From positions 62,001-126,000 of the forward strand of contig JACKHB010000004.1 in the NCBI GenBank assembly GCA_020639195.1: 64,000 nucleotides of DNA, read 5' to 3'. The notes beneath the pieces are model-generated. The model was not told where the DNA came from, did no database searches, and saw only the letters and a program-made list of their open reading frames with translations. The stretch comes from Phycisphaeraceae bacterium (GTDB lineage: Bacteria; Planctomycetota; Phycisphaerae; Phycisphaerales; UBA1924). Within the stretch, counting starts at the first letter, position 1, and each line of letters starts with the position of its first letter. This document shows, piece after piece, positions 1 to 9,575 of the stretch. Both the position numbers and the translations under genes were made by a program.

Positions 1-960
1 TCCGTCGGTGTTGACCTGCCACAGCGAGTCGCTGAACACGTTGGAGAACATCACGGTGTCGTTGTAGGGGTTGTAGCGGACGCCGCCGGGCCGGTCCGCG
101 TCAAACCCCGTGACGAGGTTGTCGATGCCGGCGAAATCGCCGTTGCCATCGACGTGCACGACCCAGATATCGCCCTCGCCGTCGGCGACGTAGAGATCGC
201 CGTTGTTAGGGTTGATGTCGATCGAGCGGGCGAATGTGATGGGGTCGGCAAGGCCGGTGACGCCGGTGTCGGAGAGGTCGACCAGCAGCGATTCGGTGCC
301 GGCGAGCGTGTTGGGGTCGATGCTCAGACGGTGGATGGTGCTGCCGAAGTTGCGGTCCGGCGGCTGGAGGCCGCCGTTGGGATCGTTGTAGATGCCGCCG
401 TTGAGGGCGACGACGAAGTAGTCGCTGGAGTTGATGTCGTGGACCAGATCGTTGGCGCGGCGCCAGAAGGGGCGAGTCTGTCCGCCCGGCTCCTCGTAGA
501 TGTCGGTGATCGCGCCGCCGGCCGTGTTGACGCCGATGACGCCGAAGTACTTGGGATCGGGATGGTCGGAGGTGGGCTTGGCGACGGTCACGAGATGGCC
601 GAGCGCCGCGTCGTAACGGAGGCTGGACTCGGTGAAACGGGAGTCGCCCTGCGCCAGGAACGACGCGCTGGGAACCCCGAAGAGGTTGTCGATCTGGATG
701 ATGCCCGCCTCGTTGGGGTTGGTCGGCGGGAAGGGGCTGTTGTCCATGTACCAGCGGCCGCCGTTGCGGTCGATGGACAGGATCCGAGTGTCGGGATCGG
801 CGAACGTGTGCAGGGTCTGCACGCTCGAAGCGGGAGGCCCTCCGGGAACGTTGATGAGCTTGAGCGAGACGTCGGAGTTGTCGAACGCGACGACGGAGTA
901 CTGCGCTGACGCCGCGGTGGCCAGTCCGGCCGAGAGTACGATTGCCAACTTCATTCGCAT
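1..960 (-). CDS. secreted protein of unknown function, 3' end outside window
   Basis: An open frame of 320 codons runs without a stop to base 1, so the C-terminus lies outside the window. The ATG at 960 follows a GAGGGAG ribosome-binding site 7 bases upstream; a second in-frame ATG lies at 954. The protein opens with a signal peptide (MRMKLAIVLSAGLATAASAQ). The mature part repeats short segments such as SIDINPNNGDLYVADGEGD and GGVRYNPYNDT, which read like beta-propeller (NHL/SMP-30-like) blades. It is probably an exported propeller protein. A C-terminal PEP-CTERM-type anchor would be typical of this lineage but cannot be seen here. No enzymatic motif was recognised. Confidence 0.8.
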   Translation of the reverse strand, partial: MRMKLAIVLSAGLATAASAQYSVVAFDNSDVSLKLINVPGGPPASSVQTLHTFADPDTRILSIDRNGGRWYMDNSPFPPTNPNEAGIIQIDNLFGVPSASFLAQGDSRFTESSLRYDAALGHLVTVAKPTSDHPDPKYFGVIGVNTAGGAITDIYEEPGGQTRPFWRRANDLVHDINSSDYFVVALNGGIYNDPNGGLQPPDRNFGSTIHRLSIDPNTLAGTESLLVDLSDTGVTGLADPITFARSIDINPNNGDLYVADGEGDIWVVHVDGNGDFAGIDNLVTGFDADRPGGVRYNPYNDTVMFSNVFSDSLWQVNTDG

Positions 961-1239
961 TGATTCACTCCCTCTATGGTTTTCGATTCGTTCCAGAGCG
1001 TCCTGTCTGTCTCTACACAAGCGCTTCCACGGCGGAAACGCCGCGAACACTTCGATCCGACACCCCCTTGCGACGGCCGGTCGGCCGGGCACGGCACCGA
1101 GATGGAGTCACTTGTCTCCCCGTTGATACTGTATGTGATGAGCCGTTGCCCTCCAATGCAATGACTCAAAAAAGCCCTCACAGAGCGCCAAAGCGGGATC
1201 TGGCCAGCCCAGGCCCGCGCGTTTTTTCGAGACGTCCTC

Positions 1240-2526
1240 ATGACGAGCGGTCCTTCCGCAGCGGGAACATCTGTGGGTTCGTCCCAGAACCTGAACCGGA
1301 TTCGTGCTTGTGTTTTGATCGGGTGTCACAGCCTTGTGGATTACTTGTCGTTTATGGTCATCCCCCTGATTCCCGTGCTGGAGGCTCGGCTGCAACTGTC
1401 TGGGGCGCAGGGGGCTGCGCTCGTCGCCGCGGGGGCCTTGTCTTCGGGGCTTGGGCAACCTGTCGCCGCGTGGCTCAGCGATCGGTTCGATACGCGCGTG
1501 CCGGGGATCGTGGGACTGGTACTGGCTGCGGTGGCACTGACGCGGCTTGGATCGTGCGAAACGTACGGCCAGTTGATCGGAGTGCAGATGGTGGGGATGC
1601 TGGGAGTGGGCATTTTCCATCCGGTCGCGGTGGCTTGTGTTGGCCAGCTCGGTCAGCGCCGTCGGGCAAGGATCGTTTCGATTTTCTTTCTCGCGGGGTT
1701 GTTCGGCGGGGTGCTGGGAAGCACGACGGTGCCTCCCTGGGTGGATCGATCCGGACTTCGAGCGCTCGAGTGGATCCAGATCCCGGGTCTGATCGGCGTG
1801 GTCGTGCTGGCGTGGGCGATTCTGCGAATGCCGCACCGTCATCATGGATCAGGGGATGACCACGCGCGGCTGCCGCGAGAGGACCGGAGGGAGCGCTGGT
1901 GGGCGTTGGGCGTGCTGTTCGCGGGCGCGATGGCGCGGTACGTGGTGAACATGATGCTGGCGGTGCTGGTCGTTCGATGGTGCGAACGGCTGGTGATGCG
2001 CCGCGGCGGGATCGATGCTCTGGGCGTGAACCTGCCCGATGCGCTCGCGCACGAGGCCTCACGGCTCAACGGCCCGCTGCAGGGATCGATGATCGTGGGG
2101 ATGGGCGTGGCGGGTCTGACGCTGGGCGCGTGGACGCCGGTCCGGCACGAGCGCCTGGTATTGACGCTGGCACCGCTGGCGGGCGCGCTGGGGGTGGTCG
2201 GCTTTGCGATGCTGGATGGGAATCGGGCTGGACCCGGGGCGTACGCGCTGGGAATCGTGATGGGGGCAGGGTTTGCCGGAACCGTGCCCATCACGATCGC
2301 GATGGCGCAGCGACTGCTCCCGCATCGCACGAGCCTTGCCTCGGGCGTGATCCTGGGAGGGGCGTGGGCGGTGGGCGCGGCCGGCCCGTCGCTGGCTCAG
2401 GCGATCCTGGAATCGTGGGGGCTGGCAGTTGGGTTCGGCGTGACGGCGGCGCTGCTGGCGGGCGCGGGACTGTCGTCGCTGCTGCTGCGTCAGGGCGTGC
2501 TGCTGCGGGTGGGCGCGGGACAGTGA
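1240..2526 (+). CDS. MFS transporter, fosmidomycin-resistance (Fsr)-like
   Basis: A 428-residue protein with about twelve hydrophobic segments. After a short Ser-rich N-terminus the first helix begins near residue 25 (HSLVDYLSFMVIPLIPVLEA). The loop after helix 2 carries the MFS motif A remnant (WLSDRFDTR), and GIFHPVAVA matches the FHP signature of Fsr-type exporters. A charged cytoplasmic loop near residues 195-225 separates the two six-helix halves. Family members export small drugs, but the substrate here is unknown. The ATG at 1240 has no strong ribosome-binding site. The 279 bases between this gene and the divergent secreted-protein gene must hold both promoters; no convincing promoter boxes were seen. 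Confidence 0.82.
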   Translation: MTSGPSAAGTSVGSSQNLNRIRACVLIGCHSLVDYLSFMVIPLIPVLEARLQLSGAQGAALVAAGALSSGLGQPVAAWLSDRFDTRVPGIVGLVLAAVALTRLGSCETYGQLIGVQMVGMLGVGIFHPVAVACVGQLGQRRRARIVSIFFLAGLFGGVLGSTTVPPWVDRSGLRALEWIQIPGLIGVVVLAWAILRMPHRHHGSGDDHARLPREDRRERWWALGVLFAGAMARYVVNMMLAVLVVRWCERLVMRRGGIDALGVNLPDALAHEASRLNGPLQGSMIVGMGVAGLTLGAWTPVRHERLVLTLAPLAGALGVVGFAMLDGNRAGPGAYALGIVMGAGFAGTVPITIAMAQRLLPHRTSLASGVILGGAWAVGAAGPSLAQAILESWGLAVGFGVTAALLAGAGLSSLLLRQGVLLRVGAGQ

Positions 2527-2610
2527 CGAAGGCGTTACAGCCCGAACGCCGAAGAAACCGTACAACCTGACGTGTGCCGGCGGTGAGCGTCGGCCCGATG
2601 GGAGGCCCTC

Positions 2611-4974
2611 ATGTCGCCACGCAGGATCGTGTCATGGCTCTCGGGCGTCGTCGTGGGCGCCGCGTCCTTGGGCGCGGGCGCGCAGGTGCAGGTCGAGTCG
2701 TTCGCCCCGAACATCGTCGTGCCGCAGAGCCGCGTCATCGTCGCACCGGACTGGCAAAATCCGATCCGCGTGGCGAGCGTCAATTCGACGATCGACATCA
2801 ACGAGCAGGTCGCTTCGACGACACTGAGGATGACATTGACCAATCCCTCCAGCCGGCAGCAGGAGGCCGAGGTGCTGTTGCCCGTGCCCGAGGGCGCGGC
2901 GATCCGATACTTCAAGCTCGACGGTCTGGGCGGCGATGGCGGCGCGAGGCTGCTGCCCCGGGACGAGGCGAGACGGATCTACGAATCGATCGTCCGAAGG
3001 ATGAAGGATCCGGCGATCCTCGAGTTCGCGGGGTGTGGCTTCATCCGGTCCAACGTGTTTCCGGTGCCGGCGCAGGGAACGCAGGTGATCACGCTGACGT
3101 ACGAGCAGTTGCTGCCGGCGGTGGCGGGGCGGATCGACTACACACTGCCACGAACGCAGTCGCTCGAGGACACCGGCATCGACTGGGCCATCGAGGTGAC
3201 GGCGCGGAGCGAACGCGGCATCGCGAGCGTCTTTTCGCCCAGCCACACGCTGCTGATCGAGCAGCAGCCCGGCGATCACGAGCAGAAGCGCGTGCGCCTG
3301 CAGGTGGCCAACGCGGGAGACCCGGGATCGCTGATGTTGTCGCTGGTGCTTCGCGACTCGGGCAGTGGCATGGCCGGCACGTTCATGGCGTATCCGGATC
3401 CGAATGTGGCGACCGGCGGCCGAGGCGGCTACGTGATGTTCCTGGCCAGCGTGCCGCCGGTGGAGAATCGGCCGACGATCCGGCGCGAAGTCACGCTGGT
3501 GATCGATCGGTCGGGGTCGATGCGCGGCGAGAAGATCGAGCAGGCGCGCGCCGCGGCGCTGCAAGTGATCGAGGCCCTAAACGACGGCGAGTTCTTCAAC
3601 ATCTTCGACTACTCCGACGTGGTGGACAGTTTCAGTGCGGCGCCGGTGGCGAAGGACACCCAGAGCGTGGCGCGGGCGCGCGAGTACATCGCCAACATCA
3701 AAGCGATCGGGGGAACGAACATCCACGATGCGCTGGTCGAGGCCCTGCGCCAGCCGCCGACCCAGGGAACGCTGCCCATGGTGCTGTTCCTGACCGACGG
3801 CCTGCCGACGATCGGGCAGACGCGCGAGAGCGTCATCCGTGACGCGGCGAGGCACGCCAACACCCACGAGCGGCGGATCTTCAGTTTCGGCGTCGGGTTC
3901 GACGTCAACGCCCCGCTGTTGACGGCGATCGCCCGAGACACGCGGGCCTCCGGGACGTTCGTGCAGCCCAAGGAGGATGTCGAGGTCAAGGTCGGGCAGG
4001 TGTTCCGGCGGCTGTCGGGACCGGTGCTGGCCAAGCCGGTGCTGAGCCTTCGGGCGGAGAACCCCGCGGTGCTGGGGATCGCACCCTTGAAGGAGGTCTT
4101 GCCTCGCGAACTCCCGGACGTGTACGAGGGCGATCAGTTGCTGATCGTGGCGCAGCACGTCTCGGATGAGCCGGTGGTCTTCCAGGTCCGGGGCAACTAC
4201 CTCGGGCGGGAGCGGACCTTCGAATTCCGGTTCGATCCGTCGGTCGCGACGACCCGCCACGCGTTCGTGTCGCGGGTCTGGGCGATGCGAAAGATCGGGT
4301 CGCTGCTCGAGCAGATCCGCCTGGGCAGCGCGGACCTTCCGGCCAGCGTGGACCCGTCGAGCGACCCGCGCTTCAAGGAACTGGTAGACGAGATCGTGCG
4401 CCTGTCGATGGACTTTGGCGTGATGACCGAATACACGGCGTTCCTGGCGGACGAGGACTCGGGCGTGTTTGCGCGGGACCAGATCCAGCTCGGCGCGACG
4501 ATCAACGTCATCGACAACGCGATCCGCGAGCGGGCGGGCGGCGGGGCGGTCGCCCAAGAGCTGAATCGCGAAGCCGGCAACTGGCCTCAAGATTCGGCCG
4601 CGGAGGCGACCCTGCGCCGCCGCCTGGCCAGCGCCCGAGAGAACGGTGAGTCCCTCCATCTGGCCCCCGCCGCGGCGCCGGCGAAGCAGGCGTACTACGG
4701 CTTTGCGGCCGGCGATGAATTGGTGGTCAACCAGGTCCTCACTCTCCAGCAGGTGGACAACCGGGCGATCTACAAGAAGGGCTCGCGCTGGGTGGAGGGG
4801 CAACTCCTGACCCAGAGCGCCGAAGCCGAGGAGACGATCGAGTTCGGCAGCGACCGCTACTTCGAGGTGGCCGCGGAACTGGCGCGGCAGAACCGCCAGG
4901 CGATGCTGGCCAACCGGGGTGACCTGTACCTGATGTACGAGGGCAAGCGGGTGCTTGTCCGCAATCCGAGCTGA
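2611..4974 (+). CDS. secreted VIT and von Willebrand factor A domain protein
   Basis: A 787-residue protein with a signal peptide (cleavage near AGAQVQ). A VIT domain follows at about residues 45-180, including an EAEVLLPVPEGAAIRYF-type strand pair. A vWA domain lies at about 290-460, with an intact MIDAS motif (VIDRSGSMRGEK) and the later FLTDGLPTIG strand. The C-terminal 300 residues resemble the tail of inter-alpha-trypsin-inhibitor-like bacterial proteins. These proteins are thought to bind partners through a metal ion and to act outside the membrane; no catalytic motif is visible. The start is set by GGGAGG six bases before the ATG. A hairpin terminator follows, and then a secreted DUF4139 protein on the same strand. 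Confidence 0.88.
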   Translation: MSPRRIVSWLSGVVVGAASLGAGAQVQVESFAPNIVVPQSRVIVAPDWQNPIRVASVNSTIDINEQVASTTLRMTLTNPSSRQQEAEVLLPVPEGAAIRYFKLDGLGGDGGARLLPRDEARRIYESIVRRMKDPAILEFAGCGFIRSNVFPVPAQGTQVITLTYEQLLPAVAGRIDYTLPRTQSLEDTGIDWAIEVTARSERGIASVFSPSHTLLIEQQPGDHEQKRVRLQVANAGDPGSLMLSLVLRDSGSGMAGTFMAYPDPNVATGGRGGYVMFLASVPPVENRPTIRREVTLVIDRSGSMRGEKIEQARAAALQVIEALNDGEFFNIFDYSDVVDSFSAAPVAKDTQSVARAREYIANIKAIGGTNIHDALVEALRQPPTQGTLPMVLFLTDGLPTIGQTRESVIRDAARHANTHERRIFSFGVGFDVNAPLLTAIARDTRASGTFVQPKEDVEVKVGQVFRRLSGPVLAKPVLSLRAENPAVLGIAPLKEVLPRELPDVYEGDQLLIVAQHVSDEPVVFQVRGNYLGRERTFEFRFDPSVATTRHAFVSRVWAMRKIGSLLEQIRLGSADLPASVDPSSDPRFKELVDEIVRLSMDFGVMTEYTAFLADEDSGVFARDQIQLGATINVIDNAIRERAGGGAVAQELNREAGNWPQDSAAEATLRRRLASARENGESLHLAPAAAPAKQAYYGFAAGDELVVNQVLTLQQVDNRAIYKKGSRWVEGQLLTQSAEAEETIEFGSDRYFEVAAELARQNRQAMLANRGDLYLMYEGKRVLVRNPS

Positions 4975-4980
4975 CGACCG

Positions 4981-5006
4981 CGGGGCGGGCCGAGAGGCTC
5001 GCCCCG
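4981..5006 (+). terminator. rho-independent terminator after VIT/vWA gene
   Basis: An 11-bp stem (one G-T pair) with a GAGA tetraloop begins six bases after the stop codon. It is followed by GCGTTTG, so the T-tract is weak. Confidence 0.6.
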
Positions 5007-5085
5007 GCGTTTGTGATGGCAGGCTTGATTCTGTTCCGCGTGGAGCACGCATGCGCACGCGGAGCGATTTCCAGGGAGACCGTCG

Positions 5086-6621
5086 ATGACGCGCACGCTG
5101 ACGCTGATGCTGGGAGCCGGGATGGGTGCGGGGATGTTGGTCTCGGCCGCCCTCGGCCAAGACACGGCCTTGACGATCTACTCCTACGCGGCCCCTGGAG
5201 CGGTGCCGCCGGAGATGTACCGCCCGGTGGGCCAGGGCGGATACGGCTACGGGTACAACCCGTACAGCGCGCTGCAGGTGCCGGGGTACGCCGTGGTGCG
5301 CCAGACGCGAGAGATCGACCTGCCCGCGGGGCGGAGCGAGACGACCTTCGACGGCGTCGCGGCCCTCATCGAGCCGACGACGGTGCGGTTCGAGTCGTTG
5401 ACCGACCCCGACGGCACGCGCGTGCTGGAGCAGAACTTCCGGTTTGACCTCTTCGATCTCTCGAAGCTGCTGGGCCGGCATCTGGGCAGTGAGGTCAACG
5501 TCGGCGGGGAGACTGTGACGTTGCTCGCCGTGAACCCGCAGGGCATGCTCGTGCGCAACGCGCGGGGAGAGATCTACTTCGTGCAGGGCTTTGGGAGCGT
5601 GCGCCTCTCGGGCGAACTGGCCGAGGGCCTGCAGGTCCGGCCGACGCTGGCGTGGGACGTGGTGGCCCAGCGCGGCGGATCGCACGACACCCGCGTGTCG
5701 TACCAGACCGACGGTATCACCTGGTGGGCGGACTACAACATCGTGTTCTCCGAGGGGCGCACCGCCAACACGGGCGAGCTCGACGTGGGCGCGTGGGTCA
5801 GCATCCTGAATCAGACGGGTGCGACGTACGAAGACGCCAAGCTCAAGCTCGTCGCGGGCGATGTGCAGCGCATGCAACCCCAGGGCTACGGAGGGGCGTA
5901 CATGCCGCGCTCGCGCCAGTCGTACGCGGGAAATGAGGCCATGGCGGCCGGCTTCGAGGAGAAGGCGTTCTTCGAGTATCACCTCTACACGCTCGGGCGG
6001 CCGACCACGATCCCCGACAACTCCACCAAGCAGATCGAGCTGTTCGAGCCGGCCGAGGGCGTCGCGGCGGAGAAGGTTCTGCTGTACTACGGGCTGGCGG
6101 AGGGCTATCGCTCGTTCCTGCCCAACCCCGCGACGGACCGCAACTACGGCACGGAGATGAACAAGAAGGTGGACGTGTACCTGCGCTTCCGCAATGACGA
6201 GGCCTCGGGGCTGGGAATCCCGCTGCCGAAGGGGCGCATCCGCGTCAGCAAGCTTGACCCCGCCGATGGCAGCCTCGAGTTCATCGGAGAGGATGTGATC
6301 GATCACACGGCCAAGAACGAGCGCGTGCTCGTGAAGCTGGGCAGCGCCTTCGACGTCGTCGGCGAGCGCATCCAAACAAACTTCAACATCAACTCGAACC
6401 AGCGCTGGATGACCGAGACGATCGAGATCCGGCTGCGCAACCACAAGGACGAGCGGGTGAGCGTGATCGCCAAGGAGAACCTGTTCCGCTGGGTGAACTG
6501 GGAGATCACGGAGAAGACGCACGACTTCGAGAAGGTGGACGCCAGGACGATCCACTTCCCGGTCACGCTCGATCCCGAGGAGGAGGAGATCATCCGGTAC
6601 ACCGTCCGATACACATGGTGA
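5086..6621 (+). CDS. secreted DUF4139-family protein
   Basis: A 511-residue protein with a signal peptide (about residues 1-25, ending SAALGQ). The body fits the DUF4139 family: WWADYNIVFSEGRTANTGEL leads into GAWVSILNQTGATYEDAKL and LVAGDVQRM, the family's most recognisable stretch, and the C-terminus ends in a repeated beta-sandwich pattern (IRLRNHKDERVSVIAKENL). The family is found in exported proteins of unknown function. Here the N-terminal region is Gly/Tyr-rich (GGYGYGYNPYSA) and lacks the coiled coil of longer relatives. The start has a GGGAG box seven bases upstream. The gene follows the VIT/vWA gene after 111 bases that include a terminator, so the two may be expressed separately. 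Confidence 0.78.
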   Translation: MTRTLTLMLGAGMGAGMLVSAALGQDTALTIYSYAAPGAVPPEMYRPVGQGGYGYGYNPYSALQVPGYAVVRQTREIDLPAGRSETTFDGVAALIEPTTVRFESLTDPDGTRVLEQNFRFDLFDLSKLLGRHLGSEVNVGGETVTLLAVNPQGMLVRNARGEIYFVQGFGSVRLSGELAEGLQVRPTLAWDVVAQRGGSHDTRVSYQTDGITWWADYNIVFSEGRTANTGELDVGAWVSILNQTGATYEDAKLKLVAGDVQRMQPQGYGGAYMPRSRQSYAGNEAMAAGFEEKAFFEYHLYTLGRPTTIPDNSTKQIELFEPAEGVAAEKVLLYYGLAEGYRSFLPNPATDRNYGTEMNKKVDVYLRFRNDEASGLGIPLPKGRIRVSKLDPADGSLEFIGEDVIDHTAKNERVLVKLGSAFDVVGERIQTNFNINSNQRWMTETIEIRLRNHKDERVSVIAKENLFRWVNWEITEKTHDFEKVDARTIHFPVTLDPEEEEIIRYTVRYTW

Positions 6622-6624
6622 ACG

Positions 6625-6642
6625 CGGGGGCGCCCGCCCCCG
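6625..6642 (+). terminator. possible terminator hairpin after DUF4139 gene
   Basis: A GC-only inverted repeat (CGGGGGCG / CGCCCCCG) begins four bases after the stop codon. There is no T-tract, so it may only slow the polymerase or protect the 3' end. Confidence 0.35.
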
Positions 6643-6678
6643 TATGGTGTGCCGGGGGAATCCCGCGAGGACACTGAC

Positions 6679-7383
6679 ATGGCGCGAGCGACGATCCTTG
6701 TCGTGGAGGACGACCCGGCGATCCGACGGGGCGTGGCCGACGCCCTGGAGTTCGCGGGATTCGTCGTGCGCGAGGCCGGGGACGGCCAGCAGGGCCTGGA
6801 GGCGGCGTGCTCGGGGGCGTTCGATCTCGTGCTGCTGGACATTCTCATGCCCAAGATGGATGGGCTCACCATGCTGGGCGAGCTTCGAAAGGCGCGCCCG
6901 TCGCTGCCGGTCATCATGCTGACGGCCAAGGGCGAGGAGCGAGACAAGGTGCAGGGCCTCAAGCGCGGCGCGGACGACTACGTCGTCAAGCCGTTCGGAC
7001 CCGACGAACTGATCGCGCGCGTGGAGGCCGTGCTTCGGCGCAGCGCCGAGCGGCCGGTCGCGTCGGACGACCTGTCGATCGCGGGACGGCGCGTGGACTT
7101 CGAACGGCGCGAGCTGACCCTTCAGGACGGCGCGGTGGTTTCGCTGACCGAGCGCGAGGCCGAGGTGCTCCGCTATCTCGCCGAGAATCGCGGGCGGGCG
7201 GTCTCGCGTGATGAACTGCTCAGCCGCGTGTGGGGGATCGATCCTCGCGGCGTGCAGTCGCGCACCGTGGACATGGCCGTCGCGCGCCTCCGCGAGCATC
7301 TTCGCGATGATCCGGCCGATCCAGCGGTGATCGTCACGGTGCGCGGGCGGGGCTACATGCTGGCGCCGGAGAACAGCGCGTGA
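6679..7383 (+). CDS. OmpR/PhoB-family response regulator
   Basis: A 234-residue two-domain regulator. The receiver domain (about 1-120) has the acidic pair EDD, the phosphoacceptor Asp54 in LLDILMPKMDG, the switch Thr in MLTAKG, and the conserved Lys in VVKPFGPDEL. The C-terminal winged helix (about 135-230) shows SLTEREAEVLRYLAEN and TVRGRGYML, typical of OmpR-type DNA binding. The frame stays open to 6649, but the ATG at 6679 has GAGGA about 6 bases upstream and starts directly at the receiver domain. The stop overlaps the start of the sensor kinase gene (TGATG), so the two are translationally coupled and form a two-component system. Confidence 0.93.
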   Translation: MARATILVVEDDPAIRRGVADALEFAGFVVREAGDGQQGLEAACSGAFDLVLLDILMPKMDGLTMLGELRKARPSLPVIMLTAKGEERDKVQGLKRGADDYVVKPFGPDELIARVEAVLRRSAERPVASDDLSIAGRRVDFERRELTLQDGAVVSLTEREAEVLRYLAENRGRAVSRDELLSRVWGIDPRGVQSRTVDMAVARLREHLRDDPADPAVIVTVRGRGYMLAPENSA

Positions 7384-9536
7384 TGACCCCCAAGCGCATC
7401 GCGTGGCTGATCTTCGGCCTGTGCGCGCTGCTGGTCGTCGATGGCCTGGGCTGGGTCACGTGGCAGATGGTCCGGCTGGAGCGGCGCGAGCTGGAGGCCA
7501 GCCGCGAGGCGGAACTCAACGACAAGGTCCGGCTGGCACTGTGGCGAATGGACTCGGCCGTGACACCGATCCTCGCGGCGGAGTCGGCCCGGCCTTACTT
7601 CCAATACCGGGCGTTCTACCCGGCTGACCGCGCGTACACGCGCATGTGGGAGTCGGTCACGCCCGGCGAGCTCATGCTGCCCTCGCCGCTCTTGGTCGAT
7701 TCGGGACGCTACATCCGGCTGCACTTTGAGGTTGCGCCGGACGGATCGATCACGTCCCCGCAGGCGCCCGGCGGCAACATGCGCGATCTGGCCGAGTCCC
7801 GTGATCTCGCCGCGCCCGATCGCGTCGATCTGGCGCAATCGCTCGTATACGAGCTGGAACTGATGACGGCCCGAGACGGCCCGATCGAACGAGCCATCGA
7901 GCGGGCCGAGGAGGGCCCCGCGTCTGAGGGCGAGGACCGAGCGGATGCCGCGAGGAGCCCCGGCCTGGCTTCGGGCGCGCAGCCCGACCGCGAGTTCACG
8001 GCCCGGCGTGAGGCCGCTCAGCGCGCGTCCCAGCAGGCCGAGCAGGCGCGAGCGGACCTCCAGGTGAACAAGCCGGACGGGAAGTCTCAGTACGTGACAC
8101 TCACGCCGCAATCCTCTTCGGCGGAGGGCGCCCAGCTCTCTGCGGCTTTGGAGCAACCGCAGGCACAAACCGGGTTCATCGGGCTGATCGAGGCCGACGC
8201 TTCCAACGAGAACGCGGCCGGCCCCATCGATCCGCGTGCCGCGGGAAGGGTGCCGCAGGAGGCCCAGACCGACGACCTGCTCGCCCTGGACGCGGAGAAG
8301 GAAGGCCTGAATCTCCGTTTCGACCAGGTGCCAGATGCGCCGACCAAGGACGCGGAGTTGTGGTCCGGAGAGCGGTTCCGAACCATGACCTCGACGCTGG
8401 AGAGCGCCGAGATCGCCGACGATGCGCCGGAGGTTGTGCAGGATCCGTTCGAACCCGTGTGGCGCAGCGACCCTGCCAGCGGCGCTGCGGAATTGTTCTT
8501 CGTGCGCCGGGTGCACATCGAGGGCGAGGAGGTCGTGCAGGGATTCTGGATCGACTGGCCGGCCCTGCGTGCCGATCTGCTGGCGGGGGTCATGGATCTC
8601 CTGGCGGGCGCCGAACTCGAGCCGATCCCCGACGCGCAGACCATCTCGATCGCCAACGGGGCCTCGGACTCTGGGAGACTCCTCGCCAGCATTCCCGCGA
8701 GGCTGTTGCCGACGCATCTCCCGCTTGCGGGGGGCGCCCCCGCGACGGCGACTCGCGTGACGCTGATCGTGACGTGGCTGGCCGTGCTGGTGGCGATCAC
8801 GGCCATCGGCGTGGTGTTGCGCACGGCCATGGCGCTCTCCGAACGGCGCGGCCGGTTCGTGTCGGCCGTCACGCACGAGCTGCGCACGCCGATGACCACG
8901 TTCTGTCTGTACAGCCAGATGCTGGCGGACGGGATGGTGCGCGATGAACAGAAGAAGCGCGACTACATCGACACGCTCAAGGGAGAGAGCCAGAGGCTTG
9001 CCAGGATCGTCGAGAACGTGCTTGCCTACGCGAGGCTCGACCGGAGGCGGGCCACTCGGGTCCGCGAGTCGATGCCGTTGGGAGAAATGCTCGACCAGGT
9101 GCTGCCTGGCCTGGAGAAACGAGCCGCGCACGCGGGCATGAGCCTCGAGTTGGTCGTGCCGCCAGAAACTCGCTCGGTGCGAGTGCCCAGCGAGCGAGAG
9201 GGCATCGAGCGCATCCTCACCAATCTGGTCGACAACTCGTGCAAGTACGCCGCGGGCTCGGAGGATCCGACGATCCGCCTGGCGGTTCGTCGCTCGGGCC
9301 GACGTGTGCACCTCCGCGTGAGCGATCGGGGACCGGGCGTGCCGGCCGAGTTGCGGCGAGTCATTTTCCGGTCGTTCCAACGCGGGACGCACGCCGGGGA
9401 CGTGTCGAACCCTGGGCTTGGGTTGGGACTGTCGCTTTCTCGCGGCCTGGCACGGCGCATCGGGGGAGCCCTGCGTCTCGCGGCGCCCGGGGAGCGTGGA
9501 GCGAGCTTCGTTCTGACCCTGCCCGTGATGGCCTGA
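7383..9536 (+). CDS. membrane sensor histidine kinase with a long extracytoplasmic domain
   Basis: A 717-residue kinase (ATG at 7383; a GTG at 7380 is also possible). One membrane segment lies at residues 5-27 and a second near 460-480 (WLAVLVAITAIGVVL). Between them are over 400 residues of predicted periplasmic sensor, rich in Ala, Gln, Arg and acidic residues around 150-330, so probably partly disordered. The kinase core has the phosphoacceptor His498 in VTHELRTPM, the N box NLVDNSCKY, the G1 box SDRGPGVP and the G2 box GLGLGLSLS. Partner: the overlapping upstream response regulator. The sensor is much longer than usual and matches no sensor domain I recognise, so the signal is unknown. 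Confidence 0.9.
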   Translation: MTPKRIAWLIFGLCALLVVDGLGWVTWQMVRLERRELEASREAELNDKVRLALWRMDSAVTPILAAESARPYFQYRAFYPADRAYTRMWESVTPGELMLPSPLLVDSGRYIRLHFEVAPDGSITSPQAPGGNMRDLAESRDLAAPDRVDLAQSLVYELELMTARDGPIERAIERAEEGPASEGEDRADAARSPGLASGAQPDREFTARREAAQRASQQAEQARADLQVNKPDGKSQYVTLTPQSSSAEGAQLSAALEQPQAQTGFIGLIEADASNENAAGPIDPRAAGRVPQEAQTDDLLALDAEKEGLNLRFDQVPDAPTKDAELWSGERFRTMTSTLESAEIADDAPEVVQDPFEPVWRSDPASGAAELFFVRRVHIEGEEVVQGFWIDWPALRADLLAGVMDLLAGAELEPIPDAQTISIANGASDSGRLLASIPARLLPTHLPLAGGAPATATRVTLIVTWLAVLVAITAIGVVLRTAMALSERRGRFVSAVTHELRTPMTTFCLYSQMLADGMVRDEQKKRDYIDTLKGESQRLARIVENVLAYARLDRRRATRVRESMPLGEMLDQVLPGLEKRAAHAGMSLELVVPPETRSVRVPSEREGIERILTNLVDNSCKYAAGSEDPTIRLAVRRSGRRVHLRVSDRGPGVPAELRRVIFRSFQRGTHAGDVSNPGLGLGLSLSRGLARRIGGALRLAAPGERGASFVLTLPVMA

Positions 9537-9575
9537 GTGGGCGAACCGGGAGCACCGGTACGCTGTACGTCCGCC

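Noticed and set aside
3577..7299. 1240-codon open frame on the minus strand
   Set aside because: It lies antisense to the VIT/vWA, DUF4139 and regulator genes, is Arg/His-rich and has no domain; it is a product of high GC content.
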